Shown one piece after another: positions 1-9,469 of a stretch of DNA of 64,000 bases. The notes under the pieces are model-generated. The model worked only from the letters and a program-made list of their open reading frames with translations, searched no databases and was not told the DNA's origin. This DNA comes from Paraburkholderia bonniea (lineage in GTDB: Bacteria > Pseudomonadota > Gammaproteobacteria > Burkholderiales > Burkholderiaceae). The position numbers were made by a program, and so were the translations under genes. Within the stretch, counting starts at the first letter, position 1, and every line of letters starts with the position of its first letter. Location of the stretch: positions 806,001 through 870,000 of the forward strand of contig NZ_QPEQ01000002.1 of the NCBI RefSeq assembly GCF_009455625.1, in the 5' to 3' direction.

Positions 1-1607
1 GGAAACACCCTCACAGGCAACGCCGGCTCCGGCTCAACGGCAGCAACATGGCGGCCTGTCTCAAGAGCAGAATCGTGCGCAACGTCGCCGGGCCCGGGCC
101 ACGTAGGTTCATTCTGCCGATCAGGAGTAACAGGAAACTCAGGCTCGCCGTCCCTATCGTTAGCGCTGCCTGCAACGGCAGAAACACCCGCATCTGGCAC
201 CGAAGCATGCAACGCCTCCGCAGCGGTAACCGGCAGCCCAACCACCTCGTGTTCAGTTTCAGTTGTGAGCGTCGAATCTGCCGCTGCCTGGCGCGCAAGC
301 GCGGCCCGATTGCGACGGCGCAACAGCAAACCCACGAGCAACAGCACCAGCGCCACACTCACCACTACCGCAAGCAACGCTAAGCGCAGGTCGATTTTCG
401 AGATGTCAAATGGACCAATCATGTGCCGCGCCGCAGGCATTGCGGGAACCGCAAGAACAGGTGCGGCGGCGGAAGCCGCCAGCGCAGAAGCTGCCACCGG
501 TTTCTTCGTGCCGATACCGTGCTTTTGCAGCTCCATCAACACGCGATTTTTTAATTCAAGCAGTTGCTGAAGACTGGACACCTTCGCTGGAGCAGACTTG
601 GCAACGCCAGACCCCGGCACGCTTGATGCTAATACCGCTGGCACAGGAGCAGGAACAGAAGCCGGGGCAGTCACGCTAGCAGCCATGGCGGCGGCATTCG
701 TCTCGGCCACGCTGGCTGCATCGGGTCCGCTTGCGTCACTAGCACCAGTAGCACCAATAGCGCCAGAGAGTGGACGCACCGCACCGCTCCAGATATGGGC
801 ACCCGTTGCTGGCTGGGCTGGAGCGGCTTGATGCGCTGATGGAACTGACGGCGCGCCCAGAGCCGAGGGCGCGCGCCCCACGTGAGCGGCTGAGGAAGCC
901 AAAGCCGGTTGCGCTGCCACAGACGCACTCGCTGAAACAGCATGGCCAGCGGTTGCGCCAACAGCCGCCGAAGCACCTTGCGCGGCTGGCGCAAAGACGG
1001 CTGCCACAGGAGGCCAAACGAGCTTCGGCACGCTCACTGCGGCTTCAGGCGCGGGACTTGTGGCCATCGAGGCACTAGCGTGATGAACCTCTGCGACACG
1101 CTTAGCTGCGCCTGCATCGTTATGTGCGGCAGCGGCAGCCGTAGCCGCCGTAGCAGATCCGCCCTGCGCTGCCGCTGCGGTGGCGGTGCTTGCACGCGTT
1201 TTCGCGTTTACGCTGCTCGCCTTCTTTTTCTCTCCACTCGCCACGACTGCCCGGCCTGACGCATCAAGCGGCGGCACCTGCAACACCGCGCCGATCTTCA
1301 CGCGATTCAGGTCACCCTTCATAAACGCTTTAGGATTCGCCTCAAACAATGCCTGCGAGGCGCGCAACAGAACAGCGGGATCAGTCGACTGGGTAATAAT
1401 CATCGCCGCATCGTTCAGCGACTCCCCTTCACCGATTTGATAATGAGTTACCAGCGAGTGCGTGGCCGTGGCAGTGGCCGCAGCGGCCCCCGCTTGCGCA
1501 TGAACTGCACCCGTTCCGGTAATTAAGCAGGCAGTGAATAATGTCGCAGCCAAACCACCGATACGACGGCCGGAAGTCAGTTGAAAGAAAATGGGTCGAA
1601 CAGTCAT
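1..1607 (-). CDS. fimV: FimV/HubP-family polar landmark protein (incomplete, C-terminus outside window)
   Basis: Reading from an ATG with an AAGGA ribosome site 7 nt upstream, the frame is open to the window edge (535 codons). It starts with a signal peptide ending near VHAQA, followed by the FimV N-terminal/LysM-like region (HYQIGEGESLNDAAM..., FEANPKAFMKGDLNRVKIGAVLQVP). A long Ala/Pro/Ser-rich linker comes next, then one membrane helix (LALLAVVVSVALVLLLVGLLL) and an Arg-rich cytoplasmic stop. This is the FimV layout: a periplasmic peptidoglycan-binding N-terminus, one TM and an acidic cytoplasmic tail. FimV proteins organise cell poles and type IV pilus or twitching functions. Position downstream of asd matches the usual Burkholderia order (asd-fimV-truA). 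The C-terminal TPR/FimV motif cannot be seen. Confidence 0.88.
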   Translation of the reverse strand, partial: MTVRPIFFQLTSGRRIGGLAATLFTACLITGTGAVHAQAGAAAATATATHSLVTHYQIGEGESLNDAAMIITQSTDPAVLLRASQALFEANPKAFMKGDLNRVKIGAVLQVPPLDASGRAVVASGEKKKASSVNAKTRASTATAAAAQGGSATAATAAAAAHNDAGAAKRVAEVHHASASMATSPAPEAAVSVPKLVWPPVAAVFAPAAQGASAAVGATAGHAVSASASVAAQPALASSAAHVGRAPSALGAPSVPSAHQAAPAQPATGAHIWSGAVRPLSGAIGATGASDASGPDAASVAETNAAAMAASVTAPASVPAPVPAVLASSVPGSGVAKSAPAKVSSLQQLLELKNRVLMELQKHGIGTKKPVAASALAASAAAPVLAVPAMPAARHMIGPFDISKIDLRLALLAVVVSVALVLLLVGLLLRRRNRAALARQAAADSTLTTETEHEVVGLPVTAAEALHASVPDAGVSAVAGSANDRDGEPEFPVTPDRQNEPTWPGPGDVAHDSALETGRHVAAVEPEPALPVRVF

Positions 1608-1682
1608 CGAAATCCTTGGCGCGCTAGCGTGCAGCCCTTGTTTGCAATGGGATAGAGGGGGAGACAGGATTATCGGGCACAT

Positions 1683-1714
1683 AAAAAAAGCGCCGCGAAA
1701 AACGCGACGCTTTT
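1683..1714 (-). terminator. Rho-independent terminator after asd
   Basis: An 11-bp stem (AAAGCGCCGCG paired with CGCGACGCTTT, one mismatch) with an A5 loop lies 40-70 nt past the asd stop. On the minus strand it is followed by a T7 run. It separates the leu-asd unit from fimV, though the opposite-strand T-rich flank could make it bidirectional. Confidence 0.75.
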
Positions 1715-1752
1715 GGTTTTCTACTCTATACGCCGTAACCGCGTAGTTTACT

Positions 1753-2874
1753 TTACTTGTCCAGCAAGATGCGCAGCATGCGACGCAATGGTTCAGCCGC
1801 GCCCCACAATAGCTGGTCACCCACCGTGAACGCCGAAAGATACTCACCGCCCATCGCCAGCTTGCGCACACGGCCGACTGGCACCGTGAGTGTTCCGGTA
1901 ACAACCGCAGGCGAAAGATCACGCATGGTGGCTTCACGCTCATTCGGCACAACCTTGACCCAGTCGTTAGCAGACGCAAGGATGCTGTTCACTTCATCAA
2001 GCGGCACATTCTTTTTTAGCTTGATCGTGAGTGCCTGGGAATGGCAGCGCATTGCACCAATTCGCACGCAGAGGCCGTCGACCGGTATCGAACCTGGTTC
2101 GCCCATAGCTGGCTTGCCGAGAATCTTGTTGGTTTCCGCACCGCCTTTCCATTCTTCCTTCGACATGCCATTGCCGAGATCCTTGTCGATCCAGGGAATC
2201 AGCGATCCGGCCAACGGCACGCCAAAGTGCTCAGACGGCATGCGCTCGCTATTCATCGCGGCCAGCACACGCCGGTCGATATCGAGAATGGCCGATGATG
2301 GATCAGCCAGATCTTCCTTCGCCGCGCCATACAACGTGCCCATTTGCTGAAGCAGCTCACGCATGTTTTGCGCACCCGCACCAGAGGCCGCCTGGTAGGT
2401 CATGGCCGTAATCCAGTCGACGAGATTTTCGCGGAACAAACCGCCCAGCGCCATCAACATCAGGCTAACGGTGCAATTGCCACCGATGAAATTCTTTTGC
2501 CCTTTAACCAGCGCGTTTTTGATTACATCGTGGTTAACCGGGTCAAGGATGATGACTGCATCGTCCTGCATCCGCAGCGATGATGCCGCGTCGATCCAGT
2601 AACCGTTCCAGCCAGCCGCGCGCAACTTTGGAAACACCGCGCTGGTGTAGTCGCCACCCTGGCAGGAAATAATCGCGTCGCATTTTTTCAGCTCATCAAT
2701 GCTGGTCGCATCTTTAAGCCGGGTCTCGTTTTTAGCGAACGCTGGTGCGTCACCGCCCGTATTGCTGGTGCTGAAAAACACCGGTTCGATCAGATCGAAA
2801 TCACCTTCCTGCTGCATGCGTTGCATCAGGACGCTGCCGACCATACCGCGCCAACCCACGAGACCTACGTTCAT
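1753..2874 (-). CDS. asd: Aspartate-semialdehyde dehydrogenase
   Basis: The 373-residue product reduces aspartyl-4-phosphate to aspartate semialdehyde with NADPH, the branch point to lysine/DAP, methionine, threonine and isoleucine. It begins [14 protein letters not shown], the Rossmann nucleotide site, and carries [16 protein letters not shown] with the catalytic Cys, the form found in Gram-negative Asd such as E. coli (about 367 residues). The frame is open 25 codons further upstream, but those residues do not resemble the family and the ATG at 2874 gives the conserved N-terminus. It is the last gene of the minus-strand leuC-leuD-leuB-asd run and ends in a hairpin terminator. Confidence 0.95.
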   Translation of the reverse strand: MNVGLVGWRGMVGSVLMQRMQQEGDFDLIEPVFFSTSNTGGDAPAFAKNETRLKDATSIDELKKCDAIISCQGGDYTSAVFPKLRAAGWNGYWIDAASSLRMQDDAVIILDPVNHDVIKNALVKGQKNFIGGNCTVSLMLMALGGLFRENLVDWITAMTYQAASGAGAQNMRELLQQMGTLYGAAKEDLADPSSAILDIDRRVLAAMNSERMPSEHFGVPLAGSLIPWIDKDLGNGMSKEEWKGGAETNKILGKPAMGEPGSIPVDGLCVRIGAMRCHSQALTIKLKKNVPLDEVNSILASANDWVKVVPNEREATMRDLSPAVVTGTLTVPVGRVRKLAMGGEYLSAFTVGDQLLWGAAEPLRRMLRILLDK

Positions 2875-3185
2875 GACTTCATACCCTTCGAGTGGACACT
2901 TCCCCGCTACTTTGCCCGGCGTGACCGCGCGGGGAAGACAGGCGGGCACGGCGGACGATCAGCGTGTGATCGTTTTCGGGGTAATCGTTTTGATGGAAAT
3001 AGCGAGTTCAGTGGCACGGGCCGTATCGCCGTGAGCACCTGAAACCAAAGAAATAAGAGAAATTTTCGCCATCCCGGCAGTCTACACGAAAACCCTGTTT
3101 TGACAGCCTGGCTGCCAGTTTATGAGCGAATTACCCGGAATTAGGGGCGATTCGCTCATATTCGGTACAGAATGCGACCCGCCAG
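2875..3185. other. leuB-asd spacer
   Basis: A 311-bp gap between two genes in the same direction. It holds an 11-bp inverted repeat (separate entry) and a possible 37-codon minus-strand frame from ATG 3072 to TGA 2959 (MAKISLISLVSGAHGDTARA...). That frame has no clear ribosome site or recognisable family and I do not call it a gene. No confident promoter for asd was found. Confidence 0.5.
3121..3160. repeat. 11-bp inverted repeat between leuB and asd
   Basis: TATGAGCGAAT and its exact complement ATTCGCTCATA are separated by 18 nt, starting 25 nt past the leuB stop. A transcript would form a stable hairpin, but no T-run follows on the minus strand. It could therefore be a processing or attenuation hairpin, or an operator, rather than an intrinsic terminator. 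Confidence 0.7.
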
Positions 3186-4253
3186 TTACAGCGCCGCAAC
3201 CACGGCATCGCCCATCGCCACCGTGCCAACCTGCTGGCAACCTGGCGTCAGGATATCGCCCGTGCGATAGCCCTGTTCCAGCACTTGCTGCAGCGCATTT
3301 TCAATACGTTGAGCCTGCTCAGCGCGATTCAGCGAATAACGCAGCATCATCGCTGCCGACAAAATAGTGGCCAACGGATTAGCCACGCCCTTGCCTGCGA
3401 TATCAGGGGCCGAACCGTGCGACGGCTCATACAAGCCCTTGTTGTTTTTATCGAGCGAGGCCGATGGCAGCATGCCAATCGAACCAGTCAGCATCGCGGC
3501 TTCGTCGGACAAGATATCGCCAAACATATTGCCCGTGACAATCACATCGAACGATTTCGGCGCTTTCACCAGCTGCATCGCGGCGTTATCGACATACATA
3601 TGCGACAGCTCAACCTCTGGGTATTCTTTGGCGACGTCGATCATCACGTCTTTCCAGAATTGCGAGGTTTCGAGCACATTCGCCTTGTCAACCGAGGTCA
3701 GCTTTTTGTCCCGCTTTTGTGCCGCCTGAAACGCCACATGTGCAATCCGGCGCACTTCAGGCTCGGCATAACGCATCGTGTCGAAGCCCTCTTTTTCGCC
3801 CTTGAACAGGCCGTCTGGTGCCTCGCGCACGCCACGTGGCGCGCCAAAATAAATGTCGCCGTTCAACTCACGCACGATCAGGATATCCAGCCCGGAAACA
3901 ATTTCGGGCTTGAGAGATGAAGCGCCTGTTAGTTGCGGATAGCAGATCGCCGGACGGAAATTGGCGAACAGCTGCAAATGCCGACGCAAACCCAGGATGG
4001 CCTGTTCCGGGCGCAGCGCGCGCTCCAGCGAATCGTATTTCCAGTCACCCACTGCGCCAAACAGAATCGCATCCGCAGCCTTTGCCAGTGCTAGCGTTGC
4101 ATCAGGCAGCGGATGCCCACTAGCTTCATATCCCGCACCGCCAACCGGCGCTTCTTCAAGTTCGAATTTTTCGTCCAGCGCGTTCAGCACCTTTACGGCT
4201 TCTTTAATGATTTCTGGACCAATGCCGTCGCCCGGCAACACTGCGATTTTCAT
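3186..4253 (-). CDS. leuB: 3-isopropylmalate dehydrogenase
   Basis: The enzyme oxidises and decarboxylates 3-isopropylmalate with NAD to 2-ketoisocaproate in leucine synthesis. The 355-residue protein starts [15 protein letters not shown], the family hallmark, and carries [14 protein letters not shown] (substrate-site Lys) and the metal-binding segment around [12 protein letters not shown] with the following [11 protein letters not shown]. An in-frame ATG 9 codons earlier is rejected because a CAGGGA ribosome site lies just before the conserved MKIAV start. It follows leuD by 32 nt and precedes asd in the same direction. Confidence 0.96.
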   Translation of the reverse strand: MKIAVLPGDGIGPEIIKEAVKVLNALDEKFELEEAPVGGAGYEASGHPLPDATLALAKAADAILFGAVGDWKYDSLERALRPEQAILGLRRHLQLFANFRPAICYPQLTGASSLKPEIVSGLDILIVRELNGDIYFGAPRGVREAPDGLFKGEKEGFDTMRYAEPEVRRIAHVAFQAAQKRDKKLTSVDKANVLETSQFWKDVMIDVAKEYPEVELSHMYVDNAAMQLVKAPKSFDVIVTGNMFGDILSDEAAMLTGSIGMLPSASLDKNNKGLYEPSHGSAPDIAGKGVANPLATILSAAMMLRYSLNRAEQAQRIENALQQVLEQGYRTGDILTPGCQQVGTVAMGDAVVAAL

Positions 4254-4285
4254 GCGAATTTCCCTGGAGATATGTTTCAAACGCT

Positions 4286-4939
4286 TTAGTCAGCAATGCG
4301 ATGGTTAAGCCATGGCTGCTTCACCAGACGCTCCGCTTCGAATTGACGGATTTTGTCCGCGTAACGCAGCGTAAGGCCAATATCGTCGAAACCGTTCAGC
4401 AAACAATATTTACGGAAGGCCGCCACTTCAAACGGGTATTCAGCACTGCCACTGGTAGTGCGAACCACTTGCGCGTCAAGATCAATAGTCAGCTGAAACC
4501 CGATAAAGGCATTGGTTTCCGTGAATAAATGATCGACTTGCTGCTCAGTCAGCACAATCGGTAACACGCCATTCTTGAAACAGTTGTTGTAGAAAATATC
4601 CGCGAAACTCGGCGCGATCAGCGCGCGGAAGCCATATTGCTGCAACGCCCAGGGCGCATGCTCACGCGAACTGCCACAACCGAAATTCTTGCGTGCCAGC
4701 AAGATCGACGCACCTTGATAACGCGGCTGGTTCAGCACGAAATCAGGATTGAGCGGGCGCTTCGAATTGTCCTGACCAGGCTCGCCATGATCGAGATAAC
4801 GCCACTCGTCAAACGCATTTGGACCAAAGCCGGTGCGCTTGATTGATTTCAGAAACTGCTTCGGAATGATGGCATCGGTGTCGACGTTTTCACGATCGAG
4901 CGGTGCTACCAGGCCGGTGTGTACGATGAATTTATCCAT
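4286..4939 (-). CDS. leuD: 3-isopropylmalate dehydratase small subunit
   Basis: A 217-residue subunit that pairs with LeuC to isomerise 2- to 3-isopropylmalate. [31 protein letters not shown] is the typical N-terminus, and [13 protein letters not shown] is the swivel-domain substrate-binding motif shared with aconitases. It is separated from leuC by a 49-codon lipoprotein gene. Length and sequence are normal for proteobacterial LeuD. Confidence 0.96.
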   Translation of the reverse strand: MDKFIVHTGLVAPLDRENVDTDAIIPKQFLKSIKRTGFGPNAFDEWRYLDHGEPGQDNSKRPLNPDFVLNQPRYQGASILLARKNFGCGSSREHAPWALQQYGFRALIAPSFADIFYNNCFKNGVLPIVLTEQQVDHLFTETNAFIGFQLTIDLDAQVVRTTSGSAEYPFEVAAFRKYCLLNGFDDIGLTLRYADKIRQFEAERLVKQPWLNHRIAD

Positions 4940-5017
4940 GACGTCTGATACCTGTTCAAAGTCGGTCGCGGCGCTTTGAAGTGAAAACGCTCGCCGACAA
5001 AAATCGAAAACCGTAAT

Positions 5018-5167
5018 TTATGTCTTGTTACTGATCGAACTGCCGAGGTGCTGCAAATCACGGCCAAAACCATGCACTGTGTTGCAACCCGCTAATCCAG
5101 CCAGCACCACGGCCAGCACTCCGAACCCAAGGCCGCGCAGTAACGCAGGAAGACTGAAGTGCTTCAT
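5018..5167 (-). CDS. Entericidin-like small lipoprotein
   Basis: A 49-residue frame too short for many gene finders. It has a positively charged start (MKHFSLPALLRG), a hydrophobic core, the lipobox LAGLAGC with Cys28, then NTVHGFGRDLQHLGSSISN. That tail (CNTxxGxGxDxQxxG) is the entericidin A/B signature, so the mature peptide would be about 22 residues and membrane-anchored. The start lies 5 nt past the leuC stop, preceded by GGTGATCC. Entericidins are the lipoprotein toxin/antidote pair of E. coli; what a lone homologue does here is unknown. Location inside the leu operon implies co-transcription with leuC and leuD. Confidence 0.85.
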   Translation of the reverse strand: MKHFSLPALLRGLGFGVLAVVLAGLAGCNTVHGFGRDLQHLGSSISNKT

Positions 5168-5172
5168 CCGGA

Positions 5173-6582
5173 TCACCCCAGTTGGCGAATATCGACGAAA
5201 TGCCCCTCGATCGCCGCTGCGGCAGCCATGGCAGGGCTCACGAGATGAGTCCGGCCACCCGCGCCTTGCCGCCCTTCAAAATTGCGGTTTGAGGTCGATG
5301 CGCAGCGCTCACCCGGCTCCAGTTGATCGGCATTCATCGCCAGACACATCGAACAGCCTGGCTCACGCCATTCAAACCCTGCGCCGAGAAAAACCTTGTC
5401 GAGCCCCTCGCGCTCGGCTTGCGCCTTCACCAGACCAGAACCCGGTACAACCATCGCCAGCCGGATATTCGGCGCTATCCGGCGGCCCAGCTTCTGCACC
5501 ACGTAAGCTGCAGCACGCAGATCTTCAATCCGGGCATTCGTACACGAGCCGATGAAAATCTTGTCGAGCTGGATGGACTCGATGGCCAGGTTTGGCGTCA
5601 ACGCCATATAACGCAACGCACGTTCCATCGCGTCTCGTTTCACCGGATCTTTTTCACGCTCAGGGTCAGGCACGCGGCCATCAATCGAAGTCACCATTTC
5701 GGGTGACGTACCCCACGTAACCTGCGGCACGATCTCTGCTGCATTCAGTTCGACTACGCGATCAAACGCCGCACCTTCATCTGACTTGAACTGCTTCCAG
5801 TATTCGACCGCATGCTGCCACTCAACGCCTTCGGGCGAGAACGGCCGGTCTTTCAGGTAATGAATGGTGGTGTCATCCACGGCAACCATGCCAGCACGAG
5901 CACCCGCCTCGATGGCCATGTTGCAAACCGTCATGCGTCCTTCCATCGACAACGCACGAATAGTCGAGCCGCCAAATTCAATCGCATAACCAGTACCACC
6001 GGCCGTGCCGATCTTGCCGATGATGGCCAGCACGATGTCTTTTGCGGTGCAGCCGCGCGGCAGCGGCCCTTCGACCCGCACCAGCATGTTTTTGCTCTTT
6101 TTTTGCAGCAGCGTTTGCGTGGCCAGCACGTGTTCGACTTCCGAGGTACCAATGCCATGCGCCAGCGCGCCGAACGCGCCATGAGTGGAGGTATGGGAAT
6201 CACCACAGACGATCGTCATGCCAGGCAACGTCGCACCCTGCTCAGGCCCAATGATGTGAACAATGCCCTGACGCAGGTCATTCATCTTGAACTGCGTAAT
6301 ACCCGCAGCATCACAGTTGGCATCGAGCGTATCCACCTGAAGCCGGGAAACCGGATCGGCAATGCCATGGCTGCGGTCGGTGGTCGGTACGTTGTGGTCG
6401 GAAACGGCAAGATTCGCACTAACACGCCACACCGGACGCTGTGCAAGCCTCAGGCCTTCGAACGCCTGGGGGCTGGTGACTTCATGCAGCAAATGGCGGT
6501 CGATATAAAGCAGCGTCGTGCCATCTTCTTCGGTGTGGACCACATGGGTGTCCCACAGTTTGTCGTAGAGCGTTTTAGCCAT
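5173..6582 (-). CDS. leuC: 3-isopropylmalate dehydratase large subunit
   Basis: A 469-residue [4Fe-4S] subunit of isopropylmalate isomerase. Start [15 protein letters not shown] is conserved. [30 protein letters not shown] is the aconitase-family signature; cluster ligands are the Cys of GSCTNAR and the two of [11 protein letters not shown]. The frame runs 22 codons further upstream, but those residues are unlike LeuC. It is the first gene of the leuC-ecn-leuD-leuB(-asd) run, and no recognisable ribosome site or leader peptide was found before it. Confidence 0.96.
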   Translation of the reverse strand: MAKTLYDKLWDTHVVHTEEDGTTLLYIDRHLLHEVTSPQAFEGLRLAQRPVWRVSANLAVSDHNVPTTDRSHGIADPVSRLQVDTLDANCDAAGITQFKMNDLRQGIVHIIGPEQGATLPGMTIVCGDSHTSTHGAFGALAHGIGTSEVEHVLATQTLLQKKSKNMLVRVEGPLPRGCTAKDIVLAIIGKIGTAGGTGYAIEFGGSTIRALSMEGRMTVCNMAIEAGARAGMVAVDDTTIHYLKDRPFSPEGVEWQHAVEYWKQFKSDEGAAFDRVVELNAAEIVPQVTWGTSPEMVTSIDGRVPDPEREKDPVKRDAMERALRYMALTPNLAIESIQLDKIFIGSCTNARIEDLRAAAYVVQKLGRRIAPNIRLAMVVPGSGLVKAQAEREGLDKVFLGAGFEWREPGCSMCLAMNADQLEPGERCASTSNRNFEGRQGAGGRTHLVSPAMAAAAAIEGHFVDIRQLG

Positions 6583-7081
6583 GGTATGCAGGGAAAAGTA
6601 GTTACCACTACGGGCAATTTGTATGCGGCCGATTATGCCACGTGACATCTTTTTTTTGCGCCCATATTCCCAAAAAACCGATAAAAAACATGGAGTTGGG
6701 TGGTAGTTCCAATACCTGTACTAGTGTTACCCGGAAAGTGGAATAGATGAAATTCAACGCCAGCAGGTGAGACCCCGAGCACCCTTCTTTTTGGCAGGAG
6801 AACGTAGCCAGATAACACTCGCCCGCCAACACTGCGCGGGCAAGAATCAGCGGTGAATTTACGCTTCATGTACCTCTTCTATGCGTCACACCGGATAAAA
6901 AAATGCCCTGGCGCGTAGTTCAACCCGCCAGGACATTCGTTTCAAAACTTAGCTAAAACTACCGGCTTGCCATCAGTCATATATCAGCGGTGCCAGCAGC
7001 AAAAGAGGCTAGCGAGACAACTAGAACAAGGCACCAAGCCCTCACTCACCGCTGCACCAGTCTGTGGGGCCCGGCAGAAGC
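6583..7081. other. gltA-leuC intergenic region
   Basis: About 500 bp between two minus-strand genes. It contains the gltA-side terminator (separate entry) and then roughly 300 bp that should hold the leuC promoter. A CATAAT hexamer at 6634-6639 (minus strand) is a possible -10 but has no convincing -35 partner. Frames in this stretch look unlike proteins, and I saw no leucine-rich leader peptide. Confidence 0.5.
6893..6938 (-). terminator. Rho-independent terminator after gltA
   Basis: The core stem is CCTGGCG/CGCCAGG, extended past one mismatch by ATG/CAT pairs. On the minus strand it is followed by T7. It lies about 145 nt beyond the gltA stop and would end the sdh-gltA transcript. Confidence 0.82.
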
Positions 7082-8383
7082 CTAGCGCTGTGCCAGCGGC
7101 TTGGCCTGACGCGGCATCTCACCAACGAACAGTTGACGCGGGCGGCCAATTTTTTGCTCAGGATCAGCAATCATCTCGTTCCACTGTGCAATCCAGCCGA
7201 CTGTCCGGGCCATCGCAAAGATGCAGGTGAACATTGAAGTAGGAATGCCCAGCGCGCGCTGCACGATACCAGAGTAAAAATCGACATTCGGATACAGCTT
7301 GCGCGATACGAAGTATTCGTCTTCCAGCGCGATTTTTTCAAGCGCCATCGCCAGCTTGAACAGCGGATCGTCATGCAGGCCCAGTTCTTCGAGCACTTCA
7401 TGGCACGTTTCGCGCATCAGCTTCGCACGCGGATCGTAGTTTTTGTACACGCGATGGCCAAAACCCATCAGCTTCACGCCCGAGTTTTTGTCCTTCACCT
7501 GCCGGATAAACTCAGGAATGTTGTCGACTGTGCCGATTTCTTCCAGCATGTTCAGCGCTGCTTCATTCGCGCCGCCATGCGCTGGCCCCCACAGGCATGC
7601 AATCCCGGCAGCAATACAGGCAAACGGGTTGGCACCCGATGAACCCGCCAGCCGCACAGTAGACGTGGAAGCATTTTGTTCATGGTCAGCATGCAAAATC
7701 AGAATGCGGTCCAACGCACGCACCAGCACGTCATTGATTTTGTATTCTTCACACGGGTTCGAAAACATCATGTGCATGAAGTTCGCGCTATACGACAGAT
7801 CATTCTTCGGATAAGCGAACGGCTGACCCGTGCTGTATTTGTAGGCCATCGCCACCAGCGTCGGCAGCTTGGCGATCATGCGAATCGCCGACACGTCGCG
7901 GTGACGCGGATTATTGATGTCGAGCGAGTCGTGATAGAACGCTGACAGCGCGCCCACAGCAGCCACCAGAATCGCCATCGGATGCGCATCACGACGGAAG
8001 CCACGGAAGAAAAAGTGCATCTGCTCGTGCACCATCGTGTGCTTCGTCACCGTATCAACGAACTCTTTCTTTTGCGCCTGATTGGGCAACTCGCCCTTCA
8101 GCAGCAAAAAGCAGGTTTCGAGAAAATCTGCGTTTTGAGCAAGGTTATCAATCGGGTAACCGCGGTACAGCAGCTCACCCTTATCGCCGTCAATATAAGT
8201 AATCGCCGAATTGCACGCCGCCGTCGACATGAAGCCCGGGTCATAAGTGAACTTGCCAGTCTGGCCATACAGCTTGCGGATGTCGATCACATCCGGACCA
8301 AGCGTGCCTTTGTAGATCGGCATTTCAACGCTCGGTGAGTTATCACTGAACGATAGTGTGGCTTTAACATCTGACGGGGTCAT
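7082..8383 (-). CDS. gltA: Citrate synthase (type II)
   Basis: A 433-residue enzyme that condenses acetyl-CoA with oxaloacetate, the entry step of the TCA cycle. Catalytic segments are visible: [20 protein letters not shown] and [15 protein letters not shown] (active-site His), [15 protein letters not shown] (second His) and YPNVDFYSG (catalytic Asp). Length and N-terminal beta domain are those of the large hexameric, NADH-sensitive Gram-negative type. A GAGGA ribosome site precedes the ATG. It is the distal gene of the sdhCDAB-sdhE-gltA series and ends with a hairpin terminator. Confidence 0.97.
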   Translation of the reverse strand: MTPSDVKATLSFSDNSPSVEMPIYKGTLGPDVIDIRKLYGQTGKFTYDPGFMSTAACNSAITYIDGDKGELLYRGYPIDNLAQNADFLETCFLLLKGELPNQAQKKEFVDTVTKHTMVHEQMHFFFRGFRRDAHPMAILVAAVGALSAFYHDSLDINNPRHRDVSAIRMIAKLPTLVAMAYKYSTGQPFAYPKNDLSYSANFMHMMFSNPCEEYKINDVLVRALDRILILHADHEQNASTSTVRLAGSSGANPFACIAAGIACLWGPAHGGANEAALNMLEEIGTVDNIPEFIRQVKDKNSGVKLMGFGHRVYKNYDPRAKLMRETCHEVLEELGLHDDPLFKLAMALEKIALEDEYFVSRKLYPNVDFYSGIVQRALGIPTSMFTCIFAMARTVGWIAQWNEMIADPEQKIGRPRQLFVGEMPRQAKPLAQR

Positions 8384-8467
8384 AGCACATCCTCAATCGA
8401 AGTAGGAATATAGGGGGCGATAATCAGCACGCCTCACGCACAGAATCTGGCAACCTCCGAAACGGCA

Positions 8468-8740
8468 TTAAACCGCTCTTAGCAGGGCCAGCACTCGCGT
8501 GACATCCGGATCAGCTAGTTCATCTTCTGGCTCGGTACGCGCCAGCAGCAAATCCATCAGGTCGTTATCGCTCAGTTCAAGCAGGCGCGTAAGCGCGCCC
8601 ACATCTGCATTGCTGAGGTCATGCTCATATCGGCTGAAAAAACGCTCGAAAATAAGATCGTTTTCCAGCAGGCCACGCCGTGCACGCCAGCGAAGGCGCG
8701 CACGGCGAAGAGGGTCCGACTGATGTGGATCAGTGTCCAT
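8468..8740 (-). CDS. sdhE: SdhE/Sdh5-type FAD assembly factor
   Basis: A 90-residue protein (94 if the in-frame ATG at 8752 is used). LRRARLRWRARRGLLENDLIFERFF contains the RGxxE motif that SdhE uses to dock to SdhA and promote covalent FAD attachment. An acidic, Leu-rich helical C-terminus follows (LLELSDNDLMDLL). The ATG at 8740 sits right after the sdhB stop, suggesting translational coupling; neither start has a strong ribosome site. Position directly behind sdhB agrees with its role in succinate dehydrogenase maturation. Confidence 0.92.
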   Translation of the reverse strand: MDTDPHQSDPLRRARLRWRARRGLLENDLIFERFFSRYEHDLSNADVGALTRLLELSDNDLMDLLLARTEPEDELADPDVTRVLALLRAV

Positions 8741-8741
8741 C

Positions 8742-9446
8742 TCAGATCGCACGGCGAACCATCAATTCCTTGATCTTGCCAATCGCCTTGGTCGGATTGA
8801 GGCCCTTCGGGCACACATCGACGCAGTTCATGATCGTATGGCAGCGGAACAGACGGTACGGATCTTCAAGGTTATCCAGACGCTCACCCGTCGCTTCATC
8901 CCGGCTATCCGCGATAAAGCGGTATGCCTGCAGCAAACCAGCCGGGCCGACAAATTTGTCTGGATTCCACCAGAAACTCGGGCAAGACGTCGAGCAACTC
9001 GCGCACAAAATGCACTCGTACAGGCCATCCAGTTCATCGCGCTCTTCAGGCGACTGCAAACGCTCTTTTTCCGGCGGCGGCGTGTCGTTGATGAGATACG
9101 GGCGGATCGAGTGATACTGGTTGAAGAACTGCGTGAAATCGCAGATCAGGTCACGCACCACCGGCAAGCCAGGCAGTGGACGCAGCACGATCTTATGTGG
9201 CAAGTCGTTGAGATTGGTCAGGCAAGCCAGACCATTCTTGCCGTTGATGTTCATCGCGTCCGAACCACACACGCCTTCACGGCATGAGCGACGGAACGAC
9301 AAGGTTTCATCAACTGCTTTCAGTTTGAGAAGCGCATCCAGCAACATACGTTCATGCGAGTCGATCTCGATCTCGTAGGTTTGCATGCGGGGCGCAGCGT
9401 CCTTGTCTGGATCGTAGCGGTAAATTTCAAAAATTCGCGTAGCCAT
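8742..9446 (-). CDS. sdhB: Succinate dehydrogenase iron-sulfur subunit
   Basis: A 234-residue electron-transfer subunit. The N-terminal 2Fe-2S ferredoxin domain includes [21 protein letters not shown]. The C-terminal domain carries [18 protein letters not shown] and [17 protein letters not shown], ligands for the 4Fe-4S and 3Fe-4S clusters. The chosen start [14 protein letters not shown] has an AAAGGA site 9 nt upstream; the longer open frame overlaps sdhA and looks unlike SdhB. It passes electrons from SdhA FAD to quinone in SdhCD. Confidence 0.97.
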   Translation of the reverse strand: MATRIFEIYRYDPDKDAAPRMQTYEIEIDSHERMLLDALLKLKAVDETLSFRRSCREGVCGSDAMNINGKNGLACLTNLNDLPHKIVLRPLPGLPVVRDLICDFTQFFNQYHSIRPYLINDTPPPEKERLQSPEERDELDGLYECILCASCSTSCPSFWWNPDKFVGPAGLLQAYRFIADSRDEATGERLDNLEDPYRLFRCHTIMNCVDVCPKGLNPTKAIGKIKELMVRRAI

Positions 9447-9469
9447 TTCAATATCCTTTGACGTGTGCC

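Noticed and set aside
2959..3072. 37-codon minus-strand frame between leuB and asd
   Set aside because: No convincing ribosome site, no signal or domain; kept only as a note in the spacer entry.
6608..6869. Short minus-strand frames upstream of leuC, possible leader peptide
   Set aside because: They are not leucine-rich, and no terminator/antiterminator pair was seen after them.
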